This document shows, one piece after another, positions 8,785 through 16,628 of a DNA stretch of 49,449 nt (positions are counted from its first letter, which is position 1; each line of letters opens with the position of its first letter). The stretch spans positions 1 to 49,449 of the forward strand of contig ONQZ01000012.1 of NCBI GenBank assembly GCA_900320095.1, read 5' to 3'. A program made the translations under genes and the position numbers. Origin of the DNA: an uncultured Lentisphaerota bacterium (lineage in GTDB: Bacteria > Verrucomicrobiota > Lentisphaeria > Victivallales > UBA1829). Under the pieces are notes generated by a model that saw only the letters and a list, made by a program, of their open reading frames with translations, did not search any database and was not told where the DNA came from.

Positions 8785-10128
8785 ATGAAATTCAAGCCCC
8801 GCCTGTCCATGTTTCTGCTGACCGGCATGTTTCTGCTACTGTCTTTTTTTGCGTCGTCGTGTTATTATTCCTGGTCCATGTCCGGTGAAGGCTACGAGGG
8901 CGGCCATGTTTATCTGGTGAAGGTGCCCGGGCGATGCGTGGATTACGATTACTTCGAATCGCAGGATCCGCTGGATTACCTGAGGAAAACGGATTTGCTG
9001 TATGCCTATGATCAGGATTTTTCCGGATATGAGGTGTCAAGCGAGCGGTATCAGGCCAGTTTGGAAACGTATGAGGAGTTGAACTCGCAGGGGTATTCGG
9101 TCGGCGGCAAAGGCGACGGCATGATCTGGGACAGGGAGGAAAGAAAAGTGATCCGTTTCGCGCTTCCTCCGGGGACCTTGTTCCGCGTGACGCATTTCCG
9201 GTGGAATATGGACACGGAGACGAAGATTTATGCCGATGTCTTAAACGGTCCTTTGGCCGGAAAGGAAATCGAGGTGGGTGGTCTGGGCACGTATTTTCAT
9301 TACCCCGACGGCATAGACGATCTGTTCGAGTATCCCGCCGGGCGGACGCAGCCGTTCTGGCTGGAGGAAGACCTGTTTTATGTTGTTTTGGACCCGGATG
9401 TCGTGCAGGACCTGGGCAGGCTTTCGGACGAGGAACTGAAGGCGAAAGGGCTTTGGCTGGAACCGGGCACGGAGGCGGCGAAAGCCGTCGTAAAACAGCT
9501 CCCGGAGGGGATCGACCTTGAGCGGCTGCAGAAAGACGCGGAGAACAACGACGTCGCCGCGCTGATTCAGCTGGGCAAGCTCTATTACGAGGGCGCCGGA
9601 GTCAGGAGAGACCGTGCCATGGCTGAGTATTTGTTCCAGAAAGCCGCCGCCCAAGGAAGCAGTGAGGCCGAAATCCGGCTGGCCATTGTCCGCGCGGGTG
9701 ATTTTTGGGGAACGCAGAGGGCGGCGGTGGAAGACGTCTTCCGGAAACACGCGGAACAGGGCGAAGTCGAAGCGCAGTTCTGCCTCGGTCTCCTGCTGGG
9801 GTACAAAGGAAACAGGAACAGATGGAATCCCGATTCGGTCCTGTGGTATCAGAAAGCCGCCGATCAGGGAGATGCGCGGTCGATGCGGGCGCTCGGGATG
9901 TTTTATGCGACGAGCGAACGACCTGAAATGGCGGCGGAATGGTTCCGGAAAGCGGCGGAGCTTGGCGATTTCGCCGCCCAGCGGAACCTGGGGCATCTGT
10001 ACCTCAGGGGCAAAGGCATGAAAAAGGACAAGGCCGAGGCGCGGAAGTGGCTGGAAAAGGCCGCCGCCCAGGGTGATTCCTATGCACAAGAACTTCTTGC
10101 CGAATCTTTCCCGGATTCCGAAAAATAG
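8785..10128 (+). CDS. Sel1-repeat lipoprotein
   Basis: A 447-residue protein with a lipoprotein signal (hydrophobic stretch then FFASSC, lipid cysteine C26). A roughly 250-residue N-terminal part of unknown fold follows, rich in Tyr, Asp and Glu. About five Sel1-type TPR repeats make up the C-terminal part, recognisable as AxxQGxxxAxxxLGxxYxxGxGVxxD variants and WYQKAADQGDARSMRALG. Sel1 repeats form superhelical protein-binding scaffolds; no enzymatic function is implied. The ATG at 8785 was chosen because AAGGA lies 10 bases upstream and it starts the signal peptide; the longer in-frame start at 8662 would run through the iteron array. Its promoter carries the same iterons as the upstream ATPase, so the two are probably co-regulated. 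Confidence 0.85.
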   Translation: MKFKPRLSMFLLTGMFLLLSFFASSCYYSWSMSGEGYEGGHVYLVKVPGRCVDYDYFESQDPLDYLRKTDLLYAYDQDFSGYEVSSERYQASLETYEELNSQGYSVGGKGDGMIWDREERKVIRFALPPGTLFRVTHFRWNMDTETKIYADVLNGPLAGKEIEVGGLGTYFHYPDGIDDLFEYPAGRTQPFWLEEDLFYVVLDPDVVQDLGRLSDEELKAKGLWLEPGTEAAKAVVKQLPEGIDLERLQKDAENNDVAALIQLGKLYYEGAGVRRDRAMAEYLFQKAAAQGSSEAEIRLAIVRAGDFWGTQRAAVEDVFRKHAEQGEVEAQFCLGLLLGYKGNRNRWNPDSVLWYQKAADQGDARSMRALGMFYATSERPEMAAEWFRKAAELGDFAAQRNLGHLYLRGKGMKKDKAEARKWLEKAAAQGDSYAQELLAESFPDSEK

Positions 10129-10451
10129 CATTCCAGTCTCTCAAATCTTTCCTGTCCCAGCTTGCAATATCGCCGAGGAACGATTTGGACGAACGCGGAG
10201 TAATTATGTTGAGCGCCGGAAACACCTTCATCTCCGAGGCCGCTCCATCCGGCAGCGGATGTGCGGTCAATGATTCCCTCGCATTTTCCTTGTATTTCCG
10301 GTATTTTCCGCTTGTTTTTTTGCATGGGGCGTGGTATAATAAAGTTGTGATACCTCAAACCCTCCAATTTAGGAACTAAAGAGCCAAGACACCTCTAAAC
10401 CCTTTCATTTGATTGTTTGTTTCGCTTCAATTCAAGGAAGGAAAGGCAACT
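10129..10451 (+). other. Intergenic region before the GH43-like gene
   Basis: This is 323 bases. The only clear element is the promoter at 10312-10340. No RNA gene, terminator with a T-tract or long repeat was seen; short ORFs in it have no protein-like features. Confidence 0.5.
10312..10340 (+). promoter_or_regulatory. Promoter of the GH43-like/esterase pair
   Basis: TTGTTT at 10312-10317, a 17-bp spacer, and a perfect TATAAT at 10335-10340. It lies about 110 bases upstream of the ATG at 10452, leaving a moderately long leader with no obvious riboswitch. Confidence 0.7.
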
Positions 10452-11555
10452 ATGTTCATGAGAAAAACGTTTTGTTCCGTAAAACCTGTCCCGATTCTGC
10501 TGGTATTGGCGTGTGCTGCGGCATTTTTCACCTCGTGTGCGACGGATTCCGGGGAACCTGTATCGCGAAAAGCACAGGGATTGCAGCTTCCGCAGGAAAA
10601 GAATCCGGATCTCATGGATGCGGGCAAGCGCAAGGCAATCGCGGAAGAGGCTCTTGCGAAAATCGACAGCCAGTTTCCGGGTCTCGGTCAAGTACGCACA
10701 TCACCTTTGAATCAGCTGAGAATCCGCGACATTTGCATCCTGCCGAATGATGATGGGTTGTATTACCTTGTGGCATCCGGCGGCGTCCGCACGGCGGATG
10801 GGCAATTCGGGCGTGGATTTGTGACGTATGTCAGCGAAGACCTGGAACAGTGGCGCGGCCCTTATCCGGCATTCATACCGAAGGAGGGGACGTTCTGGCG
10901 CATTCACGATTTCTGGGCACCGGAACTTCATTGCTGGAAGGGCAATTACTATATCTTCGGGACGACCGGAGATGATTCGCACCGAGGCACCCAGATATTC
11001 CGTTCGACCAGCGGCAATCCTGCCGGGCCTTACGAGCCCGTTAGCCCGCGTCCGGTGACGCCGGAGGATTGGATGTGCCTGGACGGAACGCTTTACGTGG
11101 ATGAGGCGGGCGCCCCGTGGATGGTGTTCTGCCACGAATGGGTACAGGTCACAGACGGAACCATCTGTGCTGCGCGGCTCTCGGATGATTTCACACATCT
11201 GGAAGGCGAACCGGTTCTGCTGTTCCACGGTTCCGACGGTCCGAACAACCACCCTGATCCGGGCAAGGATAATTATGTGACCGACGGGGCATATCTTTTC
11301 CGTGAGGGCGGGCAGTTGAAAATGATCTGGAGCGGTTATGACAACGGCGCCTACAATCTCTGGCTGGCCGTGTCGGAAAGCGGAAAACTTCAGGGGCCGT
11401 GGAAACAGATTGCGAAGCCGCTCTACACGAAAGACGGCGGGCACGGGATGCACTTTGTGACATTCGAGGGGAAACATAAAATCATTCTCCACGCGCCAAA
11501 CCGCGATTCGCGTGCTGTCCTCCTGGACTGTGACGGGAAGGCTGTGCAGCCGTAA
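10452..11555 (+). CDS. GH43-like five-bladed beta-propeller glycosidase lipoprotein
   Basis: A 367-residue predicted lipoprotein (lipobox FFTSC, C29). The body resembles glycoside hydrolase family 43, whose members include xylosidases and arabinofuranosidases. Visible features are an early IRDICILPNDDGLYYLVAS blade with the candidate base aspartate, the signature DFWAPELHCWKGNYYIFG, APWMVFCHEW, and VTDGAYLFREGGQLKMIWSGY. In typical GH43 enzymes the general acid is a glutamate in an E-G/A-P segment. Here the comparable segment reads TDGA, so the acid may differ or lie elsewhere. The ATG at 10452 follows GGAAGGAAAGG. An esterase lipoprotein follows after 89 bases, suggesting joint action on substituted plant polysaccharide; substrate is inferred only. 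Confidence 0.78.
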   Translation: MFMRKTFCSVKPVPILLVLACAAAFFTSCATDSGEPVSRKAQGLQLPQEKNPDLMDAGKRKAIAEEALAKIDSQFPGLGQVRTSPLNQLRIRDICILPNDDGLYYLVASGGVRTADGQFGRGFVTYVSEDLEQWRGPYPAFIPKEGTFWRIHDFWAPELHCWKGNYYIFGTTGDDSHRGTQIFRSTSGNPAGPYEPVSPRPVTPEDWMCLDGTLYVDEAGAPWMVFCHEWVQVTDGTICAARLSDDFTHLEGEPVLLFHGSDGPNNHPDPGKDNYVTDGAYLFREGGQLKMIWSGYDNGAYNLWLAVSESGKLQGPWKQIAKPLYTKDGGHGMHFVTFEGKHKIILHAPNRDSRAVLLDCDGKAVQP

Positions 11556-11644
11556 ATGCGGGAAAGTTCAGGCTATAGGAAAACCTATTCGAACGAATCA
11601 ACATAACAAACAGCCCGAGACAACAAAACGGGCGGAGGTACAAC

Positions 11645-12556
11645 ATGAAGAACTTATTGAAAGCGGCATCCATCCTGAGCGTGGCGGTACTGTCCGCATG
11701 TGCAACAGTCTCATCCGACGGCGACGACCCGTCGAAGGATTACGCCTGGGCGCGGGCGACCGTGGAAGCCGCGGAGCCCGGCGACCTGTCCGGCATCACG
11801 CCGTACGGGAAATTTCAGCGCTACACCTACTTTTCGCGCACGGCAGGCCGCGACACGAACCTGAACGTCCTGCTGCCGCCCGATTATTCGAAGGACAAAC
11901 AGTATCCTGTTGTCTACATCCTGCACGGATATACCGACGACGAGACCTGGATGGCACGCGACGTCGTCGGCATCCCGCAAATGCTGACGCGGCTCTACGC
12001 GGACGGGAAGGCCAAAGAAATGATCGTGGTCCTGACCTACAACTTCACGAACAAGGAACATGCGCGTGTCAACGGACTTGACATCATGACCGCCATCAAG
12101 GGCTACGACGATTTCATCGACGACATGGTCACCGACGTGATCCCATTCGTCGAAAAGACTTTCTCCGTGAAGAAAGGCCGCAGGAACGCCGCGATCACGG
12201 GCTTCTCCATGGGCGGCCGCGAATCCATGTTCATCGCGTTCCGTCACCCGGAACTTTTCGGCTATGTCGGCGCGGTCTGCCCCGCACCCGGACTGATTCC
12301 CGTGCCGAATTCCCCCATGCATCCCGGCCAGATGACGCCGGAGGAAATGAAGTTCCCGGCGGAATACACCCCGAAATTCTTCCTGCTGAGCGCGGGCGGA
12401 AACGACAACGCGGTCCGCAATACGCCGTCGGACTACAGCAAGATCCTGACTGACAACGGCATGGATCATATTTTCAACCTGACGCCCGGCACGGGTCACG
12501 ACCCCTCAAGCGTCAAACCGCATCTGTACAAGTTTTTCCAGATCATCTTCCAGTAA
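11645..12556 (+). CDS. CE1-like esterase lipoprotein (alpha/beta hydrolase)
   Basis: A 303-residue predicted lipoprotein (AVLSAC, C19) of the esterase D/feruloyl-acetylxylan esterase type. The nucleophile is S188 in GFSMGG, the likely acid D254 in SAGGNDNA and the base H285 in TGHD. The oxyanion region is YILHGYTDDE, and the N-terminal strand NLNVLLPPDYSKDKQYPVVY is characteristic of the family. GGAGG lies shortly before the ATG. With the preceding GH43-like enzyme it forms a plausible two-gene unit for removing side groups and sugars from hemicellulose. Exact ester specificity (feruloyl or acetyl) cannot be read from sequence. Confidence 0.85.
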   Translation: MKNLLKAASILSVAVLSACATVSSDGDDPSKDYAWARATVEAAEPGDLSGITPYGKFQRYTYFSRTAGRDTNLNVLLPPDYSKDKQYPVVYILHGYTDDETWMARDVVGIPQMLTRLYADGKAKEMIVVLTYNFTNKEHARVNGLDIMTAIKGYDDFIDDMVTDVIPFVEKTFSVKKGRRNAAITGFSMGGRESMFIAFRHPELFGYVGAVCPAPGLIPVPNSPMHPGQMTPEEMKFPAEYTPKFFLLSAGGNDNAVRNTPSDYSKILTDNGMDHIFNLTPGTGHDPSSVKPHLYKFFQIIFQ

Positions 12557-12721
12557 CACCCTGAACAATATCGAACGGGAATGAACCTCGTTTTCAACGG
12601 GGATTTCGCCGCCCGGCGCAATCCGGGGTAAAGGACAGGACCGAAGCGGAGAAATGCCTCCGCAAGGCCGCCGTTTGACGAAATCCTCCAACTTTTTGCA
12701 ATGTCAGAAAGGAACAGCCCC

Positions 12722-13816
12722 ATGCCGTCGCGAATCGTCAGCAGAGTGTTCGTTCTCTTCGCCGCCGCACATTTTGTGTTCTTTTGCGCGGGATGCAGAC
12801 ACGAAGTGCGTACCGGAAAGAATGATGAAACGGTCAGCGCAGTGATCACGCCGCTCCAGATCGGACCGCTGCTACTTCCTTTCGGCGAGGAAAATGTCAC
12901 CACCTACGGGCTTGCCACCGGACTGATTACCGTAAACACCGAGTCGTACGGGATATCCGCCACAGTTTTGGGCTCGGGATTCAAGGGGACCAACTACGGG
13001 ATATCATGCAGCCCTGTATTCTGCGTCGAAGGCAATGATTCAACGTTCAACGGGATCACGGCCGGTGTTCTGAATTTCGGGGATATTCTCGGGTATGCGG
13101 GCATCGGAATGCAGAACGGCATTTCCATTTTCCCGCTTGAAACCTATAGTTGTTCGAACGGATTATCCGTCGAAGGGATGACTCTGAGCAAAGCATTCTC
13201 CGGTGTCGATCTTTGCGCCTGCTCCGTATGCGGAACCGTTGGATACGGACTGCAGATAATCGGACTGGACATTTCCTCATTTGATCAAAGTGCAATAACC
13301 GGCTGTCAGATCGGAGGGCTCCTGCGTTCGTCCGTGCATGGCGCACAGATCGGTCTGATCACATACAATCGGGGTGATTCGTATGATTTGAAACGCGACG
13401 ATCCGAAATGCCTGAATGTGGGGCTCCTGAATTTCGATCTGAAGAATGGATTTCAGATCGGGGCGGTCAATAACACCTCGGAAGGGAGTCCGGTTCAAAT
13501 CGGGCTGTTCAACACCAGCTTCGACGGCAGTCCGTTCCAGATCGGTCTGCTGAACTACAACCCGAACGGATTCCTGCCGGTCTTTCCGTTTTTCAATTAC
13601 AGCGTCAGAAAGGGCGCTTCCGAAAGGTTCAAACAGTATCGGGCGGATGCCGAAAAAGGCGATGTCGATGCACAGTATGAAGTCGCGTGCTGCTATCTGG
13701 ACGGACACGGGACAAGCTGTCTCCCCGGATTGGCGCACGACATGCTCAAAAAGCTCGCCGAACAGGGACATGAAAAGGCGAAAGAGAAACTGAAGGAACT
13801 CGGTGAAACGGAATGA
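12722..13816 (+). CDS. LA_2272-type surface-repeat lipoprotein with C-terminal Sel1 repeat
   Basis: A 364-residue predicted lipoprotein (FFCAGC, C25). The central 250 residues are short Gly-rich beta repeats of the form VxIGLxNxxxxGxxxQIGLxN, for example NVGLLNFDLKNGFQIGAVN and PFQIGLLNYNPNG, ending FLPVFPFFNYS. This is the pattern of the LA_2272 family of surface repeats. A single Sel1-like repeat follows (RADAEKGDVDAQYEVACCYLDG). The function of the family is unknown. The ATG at 12722 was preferred over the one at 12701 because AAGGA lies 9 bases upstream. It is one of four Sel1/TPR-containing envelope proteins in the window. A weak stem with a T-rich tail lies about 13890-13930. Confidence 0.72.
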   Translation: MPSRIVSRVFVLFAAAHFVFFCAGCRHEVRTGKNDETVSAVITPLQIGPLLLPFGEENVTTYGLATGLITVNTESYGISATVLGSGFKGTNYGISCSPVFCVEGNDSTFNGITAGVLNFGDILGYAGIGMQNGISIFPLETYSCSNGLSVEGMTLSKAFSGVDLCACSVCGTVGYGLQIIGLDISSFDQSAITGCQIGGLLRSSVHGAQIGLITYNRGDSYDLKRDDPKCLNVGLLNFDLKNGFQIGAVNNTSEGSPVQIGLFNTSFDGSPFQIGLLNYNPNGFLPVFPFFNYSVRKGASERFKQYRADAEKGDVDAQYEVACCYLDGHGTSCLPGLAHDMLKKLAEQGHEKAKEKLKELGETE

Positions 13817-13963
13817 TCCTTCCAGCGTTCAGCAATACACGAAAATGAACGAAACCGAAAAAAACATTGCCGGCCGGGAAACATTCCGGAGCTGACACGA
13901 TGGCACCGGATTTTCCGAGTTTTTTTGCGCGGAAACAACAGATGACAAACGGTTGAATTGGCT

Positions 13964-14413
13964 ATGCAGGAACAGGATGAACGGATACGGGGTGTGACCG
14001 GGGAAGCCGAGCCGGCGGATGATCGGCGGACGATCCGGGATGCCAACGCGTGTCCGCGCGTCCGGGGGCTGGTCTATTTCGACCTGCTGCTGATCGGCGG
14101 GACGCCGCTTCTGCTGGTCTTCGAGCTCATCCGGCGGCTGGTCCGGTTCGTGAAGAAACTCTGCCGCCGGGGCACGCCGCCCGTGCCGCAAATGGAAGAA
14201 CAGCCGCCCCCGAAGAAGGAATTCGGCATTGAATGGTTCACCGCCATCTGTGTTTGTATTTTCATCGTGGAAGAAACGTTTATCGGACTCCCCTATGTGT
14301 GCATGAGCTGGCATTTTATGGATTGTCCCGACATCGAGATCCCCATCGAGATCCTGCTTTTCCCCTGTCACGCGACTCTTAATCTGATCCTGTTCGGGTC
14401 GATGTTCTATTGA
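13964..14413 (+). CDS. Hypothetical small membrane protein
   Basis: A 149-residue protein of no recognised family. The N-terminal 35 residues are charged, then come a hydrophobic segment (about 40-57: YFDLLLIGGTPLLLVF), a basic and proline-rich cytoplasmic-looking linker (RRLVRFVKKLCRR, PQMEEQPPPKK), and two further hydrophobic segments (about 94-110 and 128-148). Proline-framed cysteines lie between the last two. The ATG at 13964 is the second in-frame candidate; there is no strong Shine-Dalgarno. A bidirectional terminator follows at 14484. Confidence 0.55.
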   Translation: MQEQDERIRGVTGEAEPADDRRTIRDANACPRVRGLVYFDLLLIGGTPLLLVFELIRRLVRFVKKLCRRGTPPVPQMEEQPPPKKEFGIEWFTAICVCIFIVEETFIGLPYVCMSWHFMDCPDIEIPIEILLFPCHATLNLILFGSMFY

Positions 14414-14483
14414 GCGAACCTGACAGGACGCGCCGCGTCCGGTAGAGGCGCATTCGTGCGGCGCATTACCCGTTCCCCTTCCA

Positions 14484-14539
14484 CAAAAAAAGCCCGCATC
14501 CGTTGTATGCCGGATACGGACTTGGGCATATTTGTTTTT
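14484..14539. terminator. Bidirectional terminator between the small membrane protein and the DUF362 gene
   Basis: An A7 run, then GCCC-gca-TCCGT, a 12-nt loop, ACGGA-ctt-GGGC (3x3 internal loop), then ATATTTGTTTTT. It can serve the plus-strand gene ending at 14413 and the minus-strand gene ending at 14613. Confidence 0.75.
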
Positions 14540-14543
14540 CCCT

Positions 14544-14640
14544 GTGGCGTTGCGTAGCAAGCCACTACTTCAGTCCAGGACTTGTCCTGGTGCGCAAGCG
14601 AAGCTGAGCGCACTACTTCAGTCCAGGACTTGTCCTGGTG
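14544..14640 (-). repeat. Family A composite hairpin repeat at the DUF362 gene end
   Basis: An exact 30-bp sequence occurs twice (14563-14592 and 14611-14640), 48 bp apart. Each holds the hairpin CCAGGAC-AA-GTCCTGG and the linker ACTGAAGTA. The two copies alternate with GTGC...GCAC-type hairpins (14587-14612 and 14544-14565). The stop codon and last few codons of the DUF362 gene lie inside the first minus-strand copy. Confidence 0.85.
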
Positions 14641-15749
14641 TCGAGGTCGATGAGCTCGTACTGGTCGGTGCCGAATCCGATTTTCAGGGCGTGGTCCACG
14701 GTGACGCGCCAGCGGGTGTTGTCGTGCGCGTCGTTGAAGACGTCGTTTCCGTGCCCGCAATCGTCCATCCAGGAGCCCTGCAGGCGCGGCATCTTGTTGC
14801 AGAGGTCGCAACATGCCACGTCGAGCGCGACGGGGTCGAATCCGGCGAGCATGCCGATGTCGGGGATGATCGGGGCATCGTTTTCGGAATGGCAGTCGCA
14901 GTTCGGCGAGACGTCGCAGATGAGGCTGATGTGGAAACTCGGCTTGCCGTTCACGACGGCGGCGGCGTATTCGGCCATCTTCTCGTCGAGCGGCTCGGTG
15001 GACTTCGCCATGGAGGCGTGGATGGCGTCGACGGGGCACACGCTGAGGCAGCGTCCACATCCGGCGCAGGCTTCGCGGTCGAGCGACATCTTTTTCGCGG
15101 CGGCATCGAAATGCAGGGCGTTGTTCGCGCACTGTTTGAAGCACATTTTGCAGCCGATGCAGAGGTCGCGGTCGAGCTCCGCCTTGCCGTCGCTGTGCAT
15201 CGCCATTTTTCCCGCGCGCGAGGCGCAGCCCATGGCGAGGTTCTTGATCGCGCCGCCCATGCCGGTCAGCTCGTGGCCCTTGAAGTGGTTCAGCGTGACG
15301 ATCACGTCCGCATCGGAGATGGCGCGGCCGATCTTCGCGGTCTTGAAGTGGACGCCGTTCGGGACGGGGAGCTCGACCTCGTCGTTGCCCTTCAGCCCGT
15401 CGCCGATGATCACGTGGCAGCCCGTGGTGAGAGGGCCGAATCCGTTGAGGTCGGCGGTCTCGAGGTGCTCCAGCGCGTTCTTGCGGTAGCCCGGGTAGAG
15501 CGTATTGCAGTCGGTCAGGAACGGTTTTCCGCCGCGCTGCTTCACGAAATCGGCGACGACCTTCGCGTAGTTCGGGCGCAGAAACGCCAGGTTGCCGAGC
15601 TCGCCGAAGTGCATTTTGATCGCGACGAACTTGTCGCGCAGGTCGAGCGTCTCGAATCCGGCTTTCGCAATCAGGTTGTGGAGTTTGTCGGGCAGGGGCG
15701 CGCCGTACATTTTCGTGCGGAAGTTGCAGAAATAGATTTTCTCGGGCAT
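14613..15749 (-). CDS. DUF362 domain protein with two [4Fe-4S] ferredoxin motifs
   Basis: A 378-residue protein. The DUF362 part spans most of the sequence (KIYFCNFRTKMYG..., KMHFGELGNLAFLRP, VTLNHFKGHELTGMGGAIKNLAMG). Two ferredoxin cysteine clusters are inserted at about 195-245: CIGCKMCFKQC and CAGCGRCLSVCPVDAI. DUF362 proteins are presumed redox or iron-sulfur proteins of uncertain function. The ATG at 15749 has GGAG six bases upstream; longer starts to 15860 are unlikely. The C-terminal residues TRTSPGLK are encoded by a family A repeat that also supplies the TGA stop, so the natural end may have been altered by repeat insertion. A promoter lies at 15804-15831. Confidence 0.9.
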   Translation of the reverse strand: MPEKIYFCNFRTKMYGAPLPDKLHNLIAKAGFETLDLRDKFVAIKMHFGELGNLAFLRPNYAKVVADFVKQRGGKPFLTDCNTLYPGYRKNALEHLETADLNGFGPLTTGCHVIIGDGLKGNDEVELPVPNGVHFKTAKIGRAISDADVIVTLNHFKGHELTGMGGAIKNLAMGCASRAGKMAMHSDGKAELDRDLCIGCKMCFKQCANNALHFDAAAKKMSLDREACAGCGRCLSVCPVDAIHASMAKSTEPLDEKMAEYAAAVVNGKPSFHISLICDVSPNCDCHSENDAPIIPDIGMLAGFDPVALDVACCDLCNKMPRLQGSWMDDCGHGNDVFNDAHDNTRWRVTVDHALKIGFGTDQYELIDLDTRTSPGLK

Positions 15750-15803
15750 GCTGGACTCCATGGGCATTGCTGGGAGTGAAGAGAGATTGTGAAAAGATGA
15801 AGA

Positions 15804-15831
15804 TACAATAGCACGCCGCAGGCGAAAATCA
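15804..15831 (-). promoter_or_regulatory. Promoter of the DUF362 gene
   Basis: On the minus strand, TTGATT at 15831-15826, a 16-bp spacer ending in GTGC, and TATTGT at 15809-15804. It is about 55 bases before the chosen ATG and has the extended -10 TGC seen elsewhere in the window. Confidence 0.7.
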
Positions 15832-15972
15832 AATCCATAACCGGAAAAAACTTTCCGCAAATCAGGAAAAAAACGTCCCGCGGATCAGGAAAAACGCGCA
15901 CCAATCCGGTCTGAAGAGATCGAATGGTGGGGGAAAAAACGGAAAGCCAACGTTAGGTTTTTTCTTCTTTTG

Positions 15973-16212
15973 CATTTGCGCGTCTCGCGGTTAAGTATAA
16001 AGTTGCCGAGCGCAAGCGAGCCTACCACAATCCTAAAAAACTCTGCCGTTCGCGTCTCTGCGGTAACAATATGCTGTCGAGCGAAGGAAGGCCACTGCAA
16101 TCCGTAAAACTCTGCTGTGCGCGCCTCGCGGTCAAATAAAAAGATGCCGAACGAGAGCGAGGCTACCACGGCGGCGAAGCCGCCCCCAGCAACGCGGGGA
16201 CGCATTGCGTCC
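15973..16212 (+). repeat. Family B repeat cluster, left side of island 1
   Basis: Three tandem units of about 70 bp begin near 15978, 16051 and 16119. Each unit reads GCGCGTCTCGCGG (or a variant), an A/T-rich spacer, then a CGAGCGCAAGCGAG-like core and a CTACCAC-like tail. The last unit is followed by hairpin GGCGGC-gaa-GCCGCC (16170-16184), CCCC...GGGG, and hairpin GGACGC-att-GCGTCC (16198-16212). The hairpin end points toward the island genes. Confidence 0.85.
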
Positions 16213-16362
16213 TTATTCTCTCTGAAAGAGCGGAAAAAACTAAAAAAAGCAGAAAAACCGTTTGATTTTTCTCCGTTCGCATGTAAATTGTGTTTTTGGA
16301 GTCGCTTTCCTGTTCTTCGGGAATCCGGTTCCAAGCTCATTCTATCGGTTATTTCAGCAAAA

Positions 16363-16501
16363 ACACATGTAAACCCGCCAAGTTTCAAACATTTTTGCCC
16401 AAGAATACGAAATACACCAGCAAGGACCATTGTGTCTTCAAGTCTTGCTGGGCGTATCTCTGTCGTTTCTTGGGCAGGTTCTTGGCGGGACCTACATGTG
16501 T
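16363..16501. repeat. 139-bp interrupted palindrome with four nested stems
   Basis: Perfectly matched arms, from outside in: ACACATGTA (16363) with TACATGTGT (16493); CCGCCAAG (16375) with CTTGGCGG (16481); TGCCCAAGAA (16396) with TTCTTGGGCA (16467); CCAGCAAG (16417) with CTTGCTGG (16444). Internal loops are unequal (3/4, 13/4 and 11/15 nt) and the apical loop is 19 nt. The three inner left arms share a CCnnCAAG-like word. It could be a structured RNA, the end of a mobile element, or clustered binding sites. Confidence 0.85.
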
Positions 16502-16628
16502 GACGTACGGGGATTCGTCCGGCTTTTTTGTACTCAACCGTCAAGAATTCTGAACTTGACGTTTGCAATCAAAACCGCCCGCATCCTCAAAAGTTGGAAA
16601 ACAACAACACAAATGAAGAGGTCAGGCT

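Larger units (their letters stand above)
15750..16628. other. Long non-coding region left of the zinc-ribbon/Sel1 gene
   Basis: This is 879 bases without a convincing gene. It holds the DUF362 promoter (15804-15831), the family B cluster (15973-16212), and the interrupted palindrome (16363-16501). ORFs read across it on both strands consist of translated repeats and are rejected. No -10/-35 pair for the downstream gene was found with confidence; TTGACG at about 16556 lacks a matching -10. Confidence 0.6.

Noticed and set aside
16363-16501. Integron attC site
   Set aside because: The length and palindromic form would fit, but I see no RYYYAAC/GTTRRRY boxes at the ends and no integrase gene.
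15885-16568. 227-residue minus-strand protein
   Set aside because: Its repeated REARTAEF-like text is simply the translation of family B repeats; there is no start signal or conserved domain.
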